Shown here: in pieces, positions 1-6,706 of the stretch
How positions within the stretch are numbered: the first letter of the stretch is position 1
Layout of the letters: the number at the start of each line of letters is the position of its first letter
Assembly: GCA_036556965.1 (NCBI GenBank)
Contig: DATBIO010000046.1
Location: forward strand, 1 to 11,872
DNA length: 11,872 nt
Reading direction: 5' to 3'
DNA from: DATBIO01 sp036556965
GTDB lineage: Bacteria > Acidobacteriota > Vicinamibacteria > Fen-336
Program-made: the position numbers and the translations under genes
The notes under the pieces: model-generated
Told to the model about the DNA's origin: nothing
The model's input: the letters and a program-made list of their open reading frames with translations, nothing else
The model's database searches: none

Positions 1-110
1 CCTTGATCGCCGCCCAGGCCGTCAACGGGCGCGCGCAGCTCTTTTCCCTGGATGCCGACTTCGCGCGCATCGCCCGGCACGTGCCGCTGCGCCTGTTCGA
101 CCACGGCTAG
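1..110 (+). CDS. PIN-domain (VapC-like) protein, C-terminal fragment
   Basis: An open frame enters from the left edge (first full codon at base 3) and stops at TAG 108-110, giving the last 35 residues of a protein. The visible residues include IAAQAVNGRAQLFSLDADFA followed by a hydrophobic Val-Pro-Leu-Arg-Leu-Phe strand. This matches the end of PIN-domain ribonucleases, where an Ala-rich helix leads into a short strand and an Asp-x-Asp-Phe motif that contributes acidic metal-binding residues. Family members are usually about 130 residues and often act as VapC toxins paired with a small VapB antitoxin; both the rest of this gene and any antitoxin would lie left of the window. It converges on the export gene with a 24-base gap. 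It is the only plus-strand gene seen and is probably unrelated to the polysaccharide locus. Family assignment rests on a short tail. Confidence 0.72.
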   Translation, partial: LIAAQAVNGRAQLFSLDADFARIARHVPLRLFDHG

Positions 111-134
111 GGCGGCGGGGACGCGCCGGCCCGG

Positions 135-998
135 TCAGAACAGCCGCCGCGCCACGGAGACCACGTCGTTGGGCTGGAGCAGGGGGTCGAGCTCCTTGCC
201 CTTGCGGACGTCCTTGAGGTCCACCTTCAGGATCTCCACCGCCCCCGTGGCCGGGTTGACGCGACGCACGCGCACGTCGCTGCTCCCGTACTTCGTCAAT
301 CCCCCGGCCATGGAGATGGCGGCGCTCACCGTGAGGTCGGCCTCCAGGGTGTAGCGGTTGGGGCGCGAGACCTCGCCCTCCACCGTCACGTACTGCTTGG
401 CGGAGGCGGTGACGATGTCGCCGGTGCGCAAGGGCAGCTCCAGGGCGATCTGCTCCTGCGGCGTCATGGTCTCTCCGCCCAGGCGCAGGCGCATGGTGCT
501 CTGGCCGCCCTCGAAGCCCCCGGGCCGGCTGATGGTCAGCTCGCCCGAGGCCCGCGGGGTGAAGCCGCCCGCCTCGATGAGGGCGTCCACCAGGCGTGTC
601 CGCCCGCGCAGCGGCTTGCGGCCGGGCGTGTTGACCTCGCCGATGATGGTGACGAACTGGCTCTGGTACTCCTTGATGGCGACCTCGACCTGCGGATTCA
701 CCAGGAAGTCGCGGCCCAGCATGGAGGTGACGCGCGCCTTCACCTCGGGCACGGTGAGGCCGGCCACCTGGACCTCCCCCAGCAGGGCCAGGGTCACCGC
801 CCCGCTCGGCTGCACGGTGGTGGTGCGCGAGAGGTCCTCGTTGCCGAACACGGTGACCTCCAGCACGTCGCCGGGGCCGATGCGGTACTCGGTGCTGGCG
901 GGGGTGGGCCGGGGGGAGGGCGCCGCGGGCGCCGCCGGCGGGCGAGGAGACGCGGCCTGGGCCAGCAGGAAGAGGGTGGAAAGAAGCGCGGGCACCAT
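135..998 (-). CDS. Short outer-membrane polysaccharide export (OPX, Wza superfamily) protein with SLBB domains
   Basis: This 287-residue protein should act in the periplasm or at the outer membrane as the ring through which polymer leaves the cell. Residues 1-16 form a hydrophobic signal-like segment with no basic residue, followed by a Pro/Ala-rich linker (17-35). A Poly_export domain spans about 36-112, beginning YRIGPGDVLEVTVFG, a hallmark of the family. SLBB-like repeats follow at about 115-160 (VTIIGEVNTPGRKPL) and 203-260 (VTVEGEVSRPNRYTL). The chain ends at VARRLF, just after the last soluble domain. There is no cysteine anywhere, so it cannot be a lipoprotein, and no amphipathic C-terminal helix like the one Wza uses to cross the outer membrane. 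E. coli Wza is considerably longer. The ATG comes three bases after, and in frame with, the stop of the upstream barrel gene, so no earlier start is possible. No ribosome binding site is evident; translation is probably coupled. Confidence 0.93.
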   Translation of the reverse strand: MVPALLSTLFLLAQAASPRPPAAPAAPSPRPTPASTEYRIGPGDVLEVTVFGNEDLSRTTTVQPSGAVTLALLGEVQVAGLTVPEVKARVTSMLGRDFLVNPQVEVAIKEYQSQFVTIIGEVNTPGRKPLRGRTRLVDALIEAGGFTPRASGELTISRPGGFEGGQSTMRLRLGGETMTPQEQIALELPLRTGDIVTASAKQYVTVEGEVSRPNRYTLEADLTVSAAISMAGGLTKYGSSDVRVRRVNPATGAVEILKVDLKDVRKGKELDPLLQPNDVVSVARRLF

Positions 999-1001
999 CG
1001 G

Positions 1002-2663
1002 TCAGCGGGTGCGGTAAAGCCGGAGCCCGAGCTGGACGGTGAGGCCGTCGTACTCGGCCTCGAAGTCCCCCAGGTTGGAGCGGCGACGCTCCCTACGGTA
1101 GTCCGCTCGCACCCAGCTCCAACTCGTCAGGGGCCGTGAGAGGCCGACCCACCAGGCGAAGATGCGGTCTTCGCGCGGCTGGCCGATCGCGGAGGCCACG
1201 GTCCTGTAGTCGTTCCAATGGTAGCCGAGGCCTCCCTGGAAGGCGAAGTCCGCGGGCAGGCCCAGGCTGGTGTGCGCCTGCACGTCGGACGAGACGTAGA
1301 AGGCGTTGTCCTCGAAGGCGGAGAGCTGCGTGTTGTGTCCCCCCGTCAGGGTGAGGGTCGTGGTGGGCGTGAACTCCTTGGTCAAGGAGGCGGACCCGAA
1401 GAATCCCTCGTAGCGCTGCCCGCCGGCGGCGGCCCCCGGCGCGCGCTGCCGCCGGTACCCCCCGGTCACCTGGCCGGTGATCAGGGGCAGGGGCTCGCCG
1501 GTGAGGCTCAGCCCCACGGAGTGGGCGCGCGACTCGATCTCGGGTCTCTCCTCCGGGGCCTCCGCGTCGTCGAAGGTGTAGCTGACGACGGCGCGCAGGC
1601 TCGGCGTGATCTCGTAGCCCAGGCCCGCGCGAACTGCGCTCGTCTGGTAGTCGAAGAAGTTGGCCTCGTCCTCCACCTCCACCGTGTTGCGGTCGGCGTA
1701 GAGGTCGAGGGTCAGGGGGCCCACCAGCTCCAGGCGCAGGCCTGCGCTCAGGTCGTGGCGGTCGAACGGGCCGAGCCCGAAGAAGTACTCCCCGCCGGGA
1801 TCGACCTCGGTGGCCTCCAGGGAGCCCGCGGCGAAGTGGTAGGCCAGCCACGCGATGAGGCGCGTGCCCACGGGCACGTCCAGGCGGGCGTCGAGGAGGT
1901 GCGTGGGCTCGTCCACCACCGCGAAGCTCCCCTCGCGCCGCAGCCGGTACTGGTAGGTGGCGGTGAGGCGACCCTCTCCGATGGGCAGCTCGGCTCCCAC
2001 CTGGGGGCGGATCTCGAAGTACCGGTCCCGCACCGGCCGGGGATCGTCGAGGAAGGCGGACTCCGCGTTCACGTAGGTCCCCATGACCATGGGGCGGAGG
2101 ATGAGACGGCCGATCGCGATGCCGTCGGGGGGCGTGTCGTCTCGCTCCTCCTCCTCCTGCGGGGGGGCCTCGTCCGGTCCCTGCGGCGGTGGCCGGAGCT
2201 GCGCGTAGAGCGCGGCCAGGTCGTCCGGGGCCGCGGCGGCCGCCGCCGCGGCCGCCACCGCGGCGGCACCCACCGCCGGGCTGGACGGCGGCACGGCGGG
2301 ATGCGGCGACGACACGGCGCTCGGCGACGGCGGACCGAACAGCAGGACCACCCCCGAGGCGGCGCGGCGCACCTCGTAGGGCACGGTGTGGGGCACCCGG
2401 ATGGATACGCGCGCCCCCGAGGGCGTCGAGGCCACGTGCACGCCCTCGATGGGGGGCACCACGCCCGGCACGGAGCCCGGGGTCGTGGGGTCGGCGTCCA
2501 CCACCACGGTCACCTCTCCGTCCGTACGCCGGACGTCGGCCGCGGCCAGGGCCGCGTCGGCCTGCAGCACGACGGCGGGGCGGGAGTCGACCGTCCGCAC
2601 CGCAACCGTGATGAGCCGGGGGCGGGCGGCCAGGCCCAGGAGCAGGAGGCAGAGCGTGCTCAC
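1002..2663 (-). CDS. Outer-membrane beta-barrel protein with N-terminal AMIN-like domain, likely polysaccharide porin
   Basis: Predicted 553 residues from GTG 2663. I chose this start because it overlaps the upstream stop as GTGA, has GAGG five bases upstream, and is followed at once by a hydrophobic signal-like stretch (residues 2-13). The open frame runs much further upstream, but that part only mirrors the WecA-like gene. Residues about 17-110 are short alternating beta strands resembling an AMIN domain, a periplasmic module that binds peptidoglycan or recruits partners in AmiC and PilQ. A low-complexity linker follows (111-180) with Pro-rich stretches, a poly-Ala tract (133-145) and four Glu at 170-173. 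From about 183 to the end the sequence alternates polar and hydrophobic residues with many Tyr, Phe and Gly, as in BBP2-type barrels found in exopolysaccharide operons; the length could hold roughly 16-18 strands. It sits directly before the OPX gene, so a porin role in polymer export is inferred. The last strand ends LRLYRTR rather than in a terminal Phe. Confidence 0.85.
   Translation of the reverse strand: MSTLCLLLLGLAARPRLITVAVRTVDSRPAVVLQADAALAAADVRRTDGEVTVVVDADPTTPGSVPGVVPPIEGVHVASTPSGARVSIRVPHTVPYEVRRAASGVVLLFGPPSPSAVSSPHPAVPPSSPAVGAAAVAAAAAAAAAPDDLAALYAQLRPPPQGPDEAPPQEEEERDDTPPDGIAIGRLILRPMVMGTYVNAESAFLDDPRPVRDRYFEIRPQVGAELPIGEGRLTATYQYRLRREGSFAVVDEPTHLLDARLDVPVGTRLIAWLAYHFAAGSLEATEVDPGGEYFFGLGPFDRHDLSAGLRLELVGPLTLDLYADRNTVEVEDEANFFDYQTSAVRAGLGYEITPSLRAVVSYTFDDAEAPEERPEIESRAHSVGLSLTGEPLPLITGQVTGGYRRQRAPGAAAGGQRYEGFFGSASLTKEFTPTTTLTLTGGHNTQLSAFEDNAFYVSSDVQAHTSLGLPADFAFQGGLGYHWNDYRTVASAIGQPREDRIFAWWVGLSRPLTSWSWVRADYRRERRRSNLGDFEAEYDGLTVQLGLRLYRTR
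2229..2267. repeat. GC-only trinucleotide-like tract encoding poly-alanine
   Basis: A run built almost wholly of gcc/gcg triplets encodes three Ala, one Val and nine Ala (residues 133-145 of the barrel protein) in the linker between its periplasmic domain and barrel. It is flanked by Pro-rich codons. Such tracts can change length by slippage in steps of three bases, altering linker length without a frameshift. Confidence 0.85.
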
Positions 2664-3754
2664 GCGCGCCTCGGGTGGAAGAGGAGGAGGAGCACCAGGG
2701 CCACGAAGCCCAGGAGCTGCACGAGCACCATCAGGCTCTCGCGCAGGCCGGCGTGGATCAGGCTGGCCGCGCCCAGTCCCAGGCTCAGGGTGAGGAGGTA
2801 GAGGAGGAGGACCGCCTGTCGCTGGGTGAAGCCGAGGTCCACCAGGCGGTGCGACAGGTGGCGCGCGTCGCCCACGTAGATGGGGCGCTTCTCGCGCAGG
2901 CGGATGAAGACCACGGTGGCGGTGTCCACTATCGGCACCGCGCAGATGAGCACGGGCATGAGGATCGGGAACAGCGTGCTGGAGGCGCGCGACACGTAGC
3001 GCTCCAGGAGGGTGAGCGAGGCCAGCACGTACCCGATGAAGAGGCTGCCCCCGTCTCCCAGGAACACGGAGGCCGGATTGAAGTTGAATAAGAGGAACCC
3101 GAGCAGGGAGCCCATGAAGGCGACCAGGAGCAGGCAGATGAAGAACTCGTCCAGCGCCCAGGCGTTGGCCAGCAGGACGCCGCAGGCCACGAAGGCGACG
3201 CCGGCGGAGAGGCCGTCCATGTTGTCGAGGAGGTTGAAGGCGTTGGAGATCCCGAAGAGCCAGGCCAGCGTGACCACGACATTGAGCCAGGGCCACGGCA
3301 GGAAGCTCGTGGAGACGCCGGAGGCCACCAGGATCACGGCCGCGGCCAGCATGCCCCCGGCCTTGGCCCAGACCGGGAAGCGCCGGCCGAAGACGTCGTC
3401 GGCGACGCCGGTGGCGAAGACCAGCGTCCCCCCGAGCAGCAGCGCCAGGAGCCTGGTCTCAACGCGGAACGCTTCGCGCAGGTAGACCAGCGCGGTGGCG
3501 AAGTTCCCGGCGATCCACTCCACCCGCGAGAGGCCCGGCAGCAGCAGGTACCCGGCGCCGACCACGCCGGTGAAGGCAAGGAAGACGGCGATGCCCCCCA
3601 TGCGCGGCGTAGGCGCGGTGTGGATCTTCCGGTCTCCCGGCGTATCGAGCACGCCCAGGACGTGCGCGCCACGGATGGTCAGCGGGACGAGCGTGGCGGA
3701 GACAAGCGTGGTGGCCGCGAAGACCGCGAGCGCCAGGAGCGCCCGGTCGGACAC
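2660..3754 (-). CDS. WecA/MraY-type polyprenyl-phosphate sugar-1-phosphate transferase (initiating enzyme)
   Basis: Predicted 364-residue multi-pass inner-membrane enzyme. It should transfer a sugar-1-phosphate (GlcNAc or another HexNAc in characterised relatives) from a UDP-sugar to undecaprenyl phosphate, the first committed step of the glycan. Family motifs occur in order: DTPGDRKIH (37-45) and RMGG (51-54); the Asp pair GVADD (117-121); NAFNLLDNMDGL (171-182); GDGGS (233-237); and a late cytoplasmic ARHLSHRL (297-304) corresponding to the HxHH-type loop. The Asn-Met inside LLDNMDGL differs from the Asp-Gly-x-Asp-Gly form of E. coli WecA. GTG 3754 overlaps the upstream TAG by one base (TAGTG) and has GGGG eight bases before it; an in-frame GTG at 3763 would add three residues (Met-Cys-Leu) and is the main alternative. 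Its stop overlaps the barrel gene start. Exact sugar specificity cannot be read from sequence. Confidence 0.93.
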   Translation of the reverse strand: MSDRALLALAVFAATTLVSATLVPLTIRGAHVLGVLDTPGDRKIHTAPTPRMGGIAVFLAFTGVVGAGYLLLPGLSRVEWIAGNFATALVYLREAFRVETRLLALLLGGTLVFATGVADDVFGRRFPVWAKAGGMLAAAVILVASGVSTSFLPWPWLNVVVTLAWLFGISNAFNLLDNMDGLSAGVAFVACGVLLANAWALDEFFICLLLVAFMGSLLGFLLFNFNPASVFLGDGGSLFIGYVLASLTLLERYVSRASSTLFPILMPVLICAVPIVDTATVVFIRLREKRPIYVGDARHLSHRLVDLGFTQRQAVLLLYLLTLSLGLGAASLIHAGLRESLMVLVQLLGFVALVLLLLFHPRRA

Positions 3755-4968
3755 TAGGCACACCCCGGAGACAGCAAGAGCCTGCGGTAGAGATCGTCCA
3801 GATCGTCCAACAGGCGGGGCAGCGCGTGCAGGCGCAGCACGTGGTCACGACCGCGGAGTGTCCTTTCCTTGGCCGCGTCGGGGGCGCGCAGCCCCGTAAG
3901 TATAGCATCAGCCAGCGCTTTTGGGTCGGCCGGGGCCACCAGGAGCCCGAATGACCCGCCACCCAACAGATCGGGCGTTCCTCCCACACTTGTCGCGACC
4001 ACGGGACGGTTCGCGGCCAACGCCTCGATCAAGGCCACCGGCGTCCCCTCGTTTCTCGAGCAGTTCACGACCAGGTCGAGGTCGCCGTAGACCGAGGCCA
4101 TGTCGCGCTTCCAGCCGTGGAAGAACACGGCTTCGCCGAGCGAGGCCGCGGCGGCCTCCAGCCGGCCCCGCTCCGCCCCGTCGCCCACCACGGCGAAGCG
4201 GACGTCCGCGCGCTGCGCGCGCACCAGCGCGGCCGCCGCCAGGAACGTGCCCACGTCCTTGATCGGCGCCAGGCGGCCGACGATGCCGACCAGCGGCGCG
4301 TCGTCGGGGACGCCGGATTCGCGGCGCAGACCTCCGCGCGGCAGCGTGCCCGCCAGGCGCTCGAGGTCGAGCCCGAGCGGGACGACGTGGATCTTGTCCT
4401 CGGCGGCGATCCGCAGACGCACCAGGTCCTGCTTGACCGAAGCGGAGACGGCGATCAGGACGTCGCTGCGCCGCGCGAGCGCCCTCTCCAGGACGCGGAA
4501 CACGGCGTTCCGGACCCGCCCGAAGTAGCCCTGGAGCACGTGGCCGTGGAAGGTATGGACCACCACCGGAACGCGCGCCACCACGGCGGCCAGGCGGCCG
4601 AGGACGCCGGCCTTCGCCGTGTGCGTGTGCACGATGTGGGGCCGGAACTCACGGACGGCGCGCACCAGCGTGACCAGGGCCCGCAGGTCCGAGAGCGGCC
4701 GGATCTCGCGGCCGAGGGCCGGCACCTCCTCGCAACGCACGCCCTTCTGCACCGCCAGCTCGTGCAGGTTGCCCTCGCGCTCTTCTTCCCGGCCGACCAG
4801 GAGCCGCGTCTCGTAGCCCCGCGATCCCAGCCCCTCCGTCACCAGGATGACGTGCACCGCCGGCCCCCCCACGTTGAGGCGCGAGAAGACGCGCAGGACC
4901 CGTATCGGCTCCGGGCCCGGAGGGGGCTTCCCGGTGGGCACGTTCGTAGAGGGTACCCGGGCGCTCAC
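3754..4968 (-). CDS. Glycosyltransferase family 4 (GT-B fold)
   Basis: This 404-residue cytoplasmic or membrane-associated enzyme is predicted to add a sugar from a nucleotide donor to the lipid-linked acceptor. The N-terminal Rossmann half starts at about residue 22 (IRVLRVFSRLNVGGPAVHV), with the acceptor-side motifs HTHTAKAG (114-121) and HTFHGHVLQGYFG (138-150). The C-terminal half carries VGIVGRLAPIKD (227-238), VGDG (261-264) and the EX7E retaining-transferase motif, Glu307 and Glu315, in NEGTPVALIEAL. A GTG at 4968 is the only plausible start near the core. A nearby ATG at 4975 is out of frame. The first 20 residues are Pro-rich and unconserved-looking, so a slightly later start is possible. 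It follows the only sizeable gap in the locus and so probably heads a transcription unit. The donor sugar is unknown. The C-terminus holds an exact 9-base tandem repeat. Confidence 0.93.
   Translation of the reverse strand: MSARVPSTNVPTGKPPPGPEPIRVLRVFSRLNVGGPAVHVILVTEGLGSRGYETRLLVGREEEREGNLHELAVQKGVRCEEVPALGREIRPLSDLRALVTLVRAVREFRPHIVHTHTAKAGVLGRLAAVVARVPVVVHTFHGHVLQGYFGRVRNAVFRVLERALARRSDVLIAVSASVKQDLVRLRIAAEDKIHVVPLGLDLERLAGTLPRGGLRRESGVPDDAPLVGIVGRLAPIKDVGTFLAAAALVRAQRADVRFAVVGDGAERGRLEAAAASLGEAVFFHGWKRDMASVYGDLDLVVNCSRNEGTPVALIEALAANRPVVATSVGGTPDLLGGGSFGLLVAPADPKALADAILTGLRAPDAAKERTLRGRDHVLRLHALPRLLDDLDDLYRRLLLSPGCA
3792..3809. repeat. Exact 9-base tandem duplication inside the GT4 gene
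   Basis: The unit gatcgtcca occurs twice in direct succession and encodes part of the Leu-Leu-Asp-Asp-Leu-Asp-Asp-Leu helix near the end of the glycosyltransferase. It is in frame, so change in copy number would add or remove three residues in a surface helix without breaking the protein. Confidence 0.85.
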
Positions 4969-5023
4969 CCGACATCAAGCGAAATGCTAGGCATTATGGG
5001 CTAACTGCTCTTTAGACCGTCTA
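4969..5023 (-). promoter_or_regulatory. AT-rich intergenic gap with putative sigma70-type promoter for the GT4-export block
   Basis: This is the only gap of more than a few bases in the locus and is clearly less GC-rich than its surroundings. On the minus strand a CATAAT hexamer (4993-4998, five of six matches to TATAAT) lies 19 bases downstream of TAGACG (5018-5023, four of six matches to TTGACA). Transcription would begin near 4986, leaving a leader of under 20 bases before the GTG at 4968. The -35 candidate overlaps the stop codon of the ligase-like gene. The match is modest, the spacer is long, and promoter rules in this unknown host may differ, so this is a suggestion based on position and base composition. 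Confidence 0.4.
4983..4995. promoter_or_regulatory. Perfect 13-base dyad overlapping the putative -10 region
   Basis: On the minus strand the sequence AATGC-CTA-GCATT is a perfect inverted repeat of 5-base arms around a 3-base centre. It overlaps the upstream half of the presumed start-point region and part of the CATAAT hexamer, where a repressor could block initiation. A second, 11-base dyad (TAGAC-G-GTCTA) lies at 5013-5023. The two are different in sequence. They may be operator half-sites or chance palindromes; arms this short occur by chance fairly often, though two in a 41-base stretch is suggestive. Confidence 0.3.
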
Positions 5024-6706
5024 TTTTCTAGCGCCAAGCGCCTCTGTGAACGCCGCTTCCGACTTCCGGATCGCAACGTGAGTCGGGTCCATGGCGACTG
5101 CCCGGCTCATGGCGCTCCGTGCGCCGTCGCGGTCTGCGCCCAGGAGCCGCGTCCACGCCAGCTCGGCCCACGCCTCACCCCATGCAGGCCGGAGGCGGAC
5201 CGCCCTGGAAAGGTCCGCCTCTGCCCGCGCGAGACGCCGCGGATCACCCGCCGCCACTGCACGGAGGCCGACGCCGCGCGCGCGATGGCCCTCGGCCAGG
5301 TAGGGATGCCACCGCAAGGCTCGGTCGAGGGCGGCGATGCGCACCTCCGGCGGCCGCCGATCCAGCGCGCGATCGAGCATCCACGCGCCCTGCGCGCGCC
5401 AGGCCGCGGTCGCCGCGGCTGCCGCGAGGCACACGGACACCACGGCGCACGACAGGCGTCCGCCGACCCCCGCCTCCGCCTCACGCGGGGATGCGGCCAG
5501 GCCGAGCAGCACGGAGAAGACGAGGGCGTTGGCGGGCAGCCGCAGGTTGAAGTCCACGAGCGAGTGGAAGAGCAGCGTCGCGACGGCCGCGGCCGCGCCC
5601 ATGGCCAACGCCTGGCGGAGGGGGTCGTGGCCGTGCGCCAGGCGGTCGCGCAGCCCGCCGGCCGCCACGGAGGCGAGCCAGGCCAGGATCGCCGCTCCCA
5701 CCAGCCCGCCCTCGGCCAGGAACTCGAGGGCGTCGCTCTCCGCGTGCGTGACGCGCACCTCGCCGTGCGCCCGCTTCACCGCGGGCACGGCGTCCGCGTA
5801 GGCGCCGAGCCCGCTGCCCGTCAGCGGACGGGAAGCTGCCAGCCGCAGCGTGTAGGCGAACACGTCGATGCGGTAGCGGGCGGACGGGTCCGAGGTGCCC
5901 TCCAGCAGCGTGGCCAGGCGGGCGCGCGACTTCGCGGGCACCGCCGCGACGCCGAAGGCGACGAGGGCGGCGGCCGCGGCCAACCCCAGGGCCAGGCGTT
6001 TCCCCCGCCCGCGCGCCCAGAGCGCGGCCAGGACGACGAGGCCGGCGGCGAGCGCGAGGAGCCCGCCCCGGCTGCGGCTGGCCAGGTGGGCGGCCACGAA
6101 GGCCAGCGCGAGGCCGCCGTAGGCGATGGCGCGCGGGGTGAGGTTGCGCGACCGCCGCGCGTGGCCGAGGGCCAGGCTCAGGGCGAGCACGGCGCCCATG
6201 CCCACCAGCCCCGCGAAGTGGTTGTGGTTCACGTAGGAGCCGAACGGCATGGTCGTGGTCTCGCTGGTCTGCCCGTACACCCTGGGCCCTCCCGCGGCGG
6301 CGTAGGCGCCGTAGGCGGCCTGCAGGCCGACGGCGGCCAGCACGAGGGCGGCCAGGCGCAGGGCCGCGCGGTGGGAGCGCGCCTGCGCGCTCGCGAACAC
6401 GACGGTGCCGCCGAAGGCGGCCACCAGCAGGGACGCCTCCACGGTGGACACGGGGGCGACGCTGATGCCCAGCACGGCCTGGAGGAGACCCCAGGCCAGG
6501 AGGGCGCCCAGAGGCAGCGCCACCGCGGGCAGGCGCCCGGCCCCCAGCAGGCCCAGCGCGCTGGCCAGGAGGGCGGCGCCGGCGAGCGCGTACCGCGCCC
6601 AGTCGGGCGCGCTCCCGTACGGCCACGGCGCCAGCAGCAGCGCCGCCCCGAGCAGGGCCTCCCCCGCCCCCGCCGCCCTCAGGCGAACCGGTGCTTCCTC
6701 ATCCAT
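5021..6706 (-). CDS. O-antigen ligase/polymerase-like (Wzy/WaaL superfamily) membrane protein with C-terminal TPR-like region
   Basis: A 561-residue integral membrane protein predicted to polymerise lipid-linked repeat units or transfer glycan to an acceptor on the periplasmic face. The open frame extends to 8173, but everything above 6706 mirrors the amidotransferase gene. ATG 6706 (MDEEAP) is the first sensible start, and gives a 28-base overlap with that gene. About ten or more hydrophobic segments fill residues 15-435. Family signatures are VNHNHFAGLVGM (159-170), SRSRGG (210-215), the large periplasmic loop ending THAESDALEFLAEGG (320-334) and HSLVDFNLRLPAN (381-393). These are typical of the O-ligase branch that carries TPR domains. 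Residues 450-550 are helical and Ala/Arg-rich, with TPR-like repeats (LSRAVRLRPAWGEAWAELAW; MSRAVAMDP). Whether it is a Wzy polymerase, a lipid-A/surface ligase or a protein O-glycosyl transferase cannot be decided from sequence. Confidence 0.9.
   Translation of the reverse strand: MDEEAPVRLRAAGAGEALLGAALLLAPWPYGSAPDWARYALAGAALLASALGLLGAGRLPAVALPLGALLAWGLLQAVLGISVAPVSTVEASLLVAAFGGTVVFASAQARSHRAALRLAALVLAAVGLQAAYGAYAAAGGPRVYGQTSETTTMPFGSYVNHNHFAGLVGMGAVLALSLALGHARRSRNLTPRAIAYGGLALAFVAAHLASRSRGGLLALAAGLVVLAALWARGRGKRLALGLAAAAALVAFGVAAVPAKSRARLATLLEGTSDPSARYRIDVFAYTLRLAASRPLTGSGLGAYADAVPAVKRAHGEVRVTHAESDALEFLAEGGLVGAAILAWLASVAAGGLRDRLAHGHDPLRQALAMGAAAAVATLLFHSLVDFNLRLPANALVFSVLLGLAASPREAEAGVGGRLSCAVVSVCLAAAAATAAWRAQGAWMLDRALDRRPPEVRIAALDRALRWHPYLAEGHRARGVGLRAVAAGDPRRLARAEADLSRAVRLRPAWGEAWAELAWTRLLGADRDGARSAMSRAVAMDPTHVAIRKSEAAFTEALGARK

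Noticed and set aside
113..128. Possible terminator hairpin between the PIN gene and the OPX gene
   Set aside because: Only a 5-base CGGCG/CGCCG stem with a 6-base loop and no T-run on either strand; this is expected by chance in such GC-rich sequence.
1218..2801. A 527-codon plus-strand frame opposite the barrel gene
   Set aside because: The composition is low complexity (Val, Gly, Arg, His), with no recognisable motifs, and it mirrors a real minus-strand gene.
2664..3296. N-terminal extension of the barrel gene frame up to 3296
   Set aside because: It overlaps the conserved WecA-like coding region and is Arg/Pro/Leu/His-rich. The GTG at 2663 has a GAGG sequence, a signal-like segment and a standard 4-base overlap.
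4649..4978. ATG 4975 as an alternative start of a gene in the GT4 region
   Set aside because: It is out of frame with the glycosyltransferase and opens an Arg/Gly/Ala-rich shadow frame without motifs.
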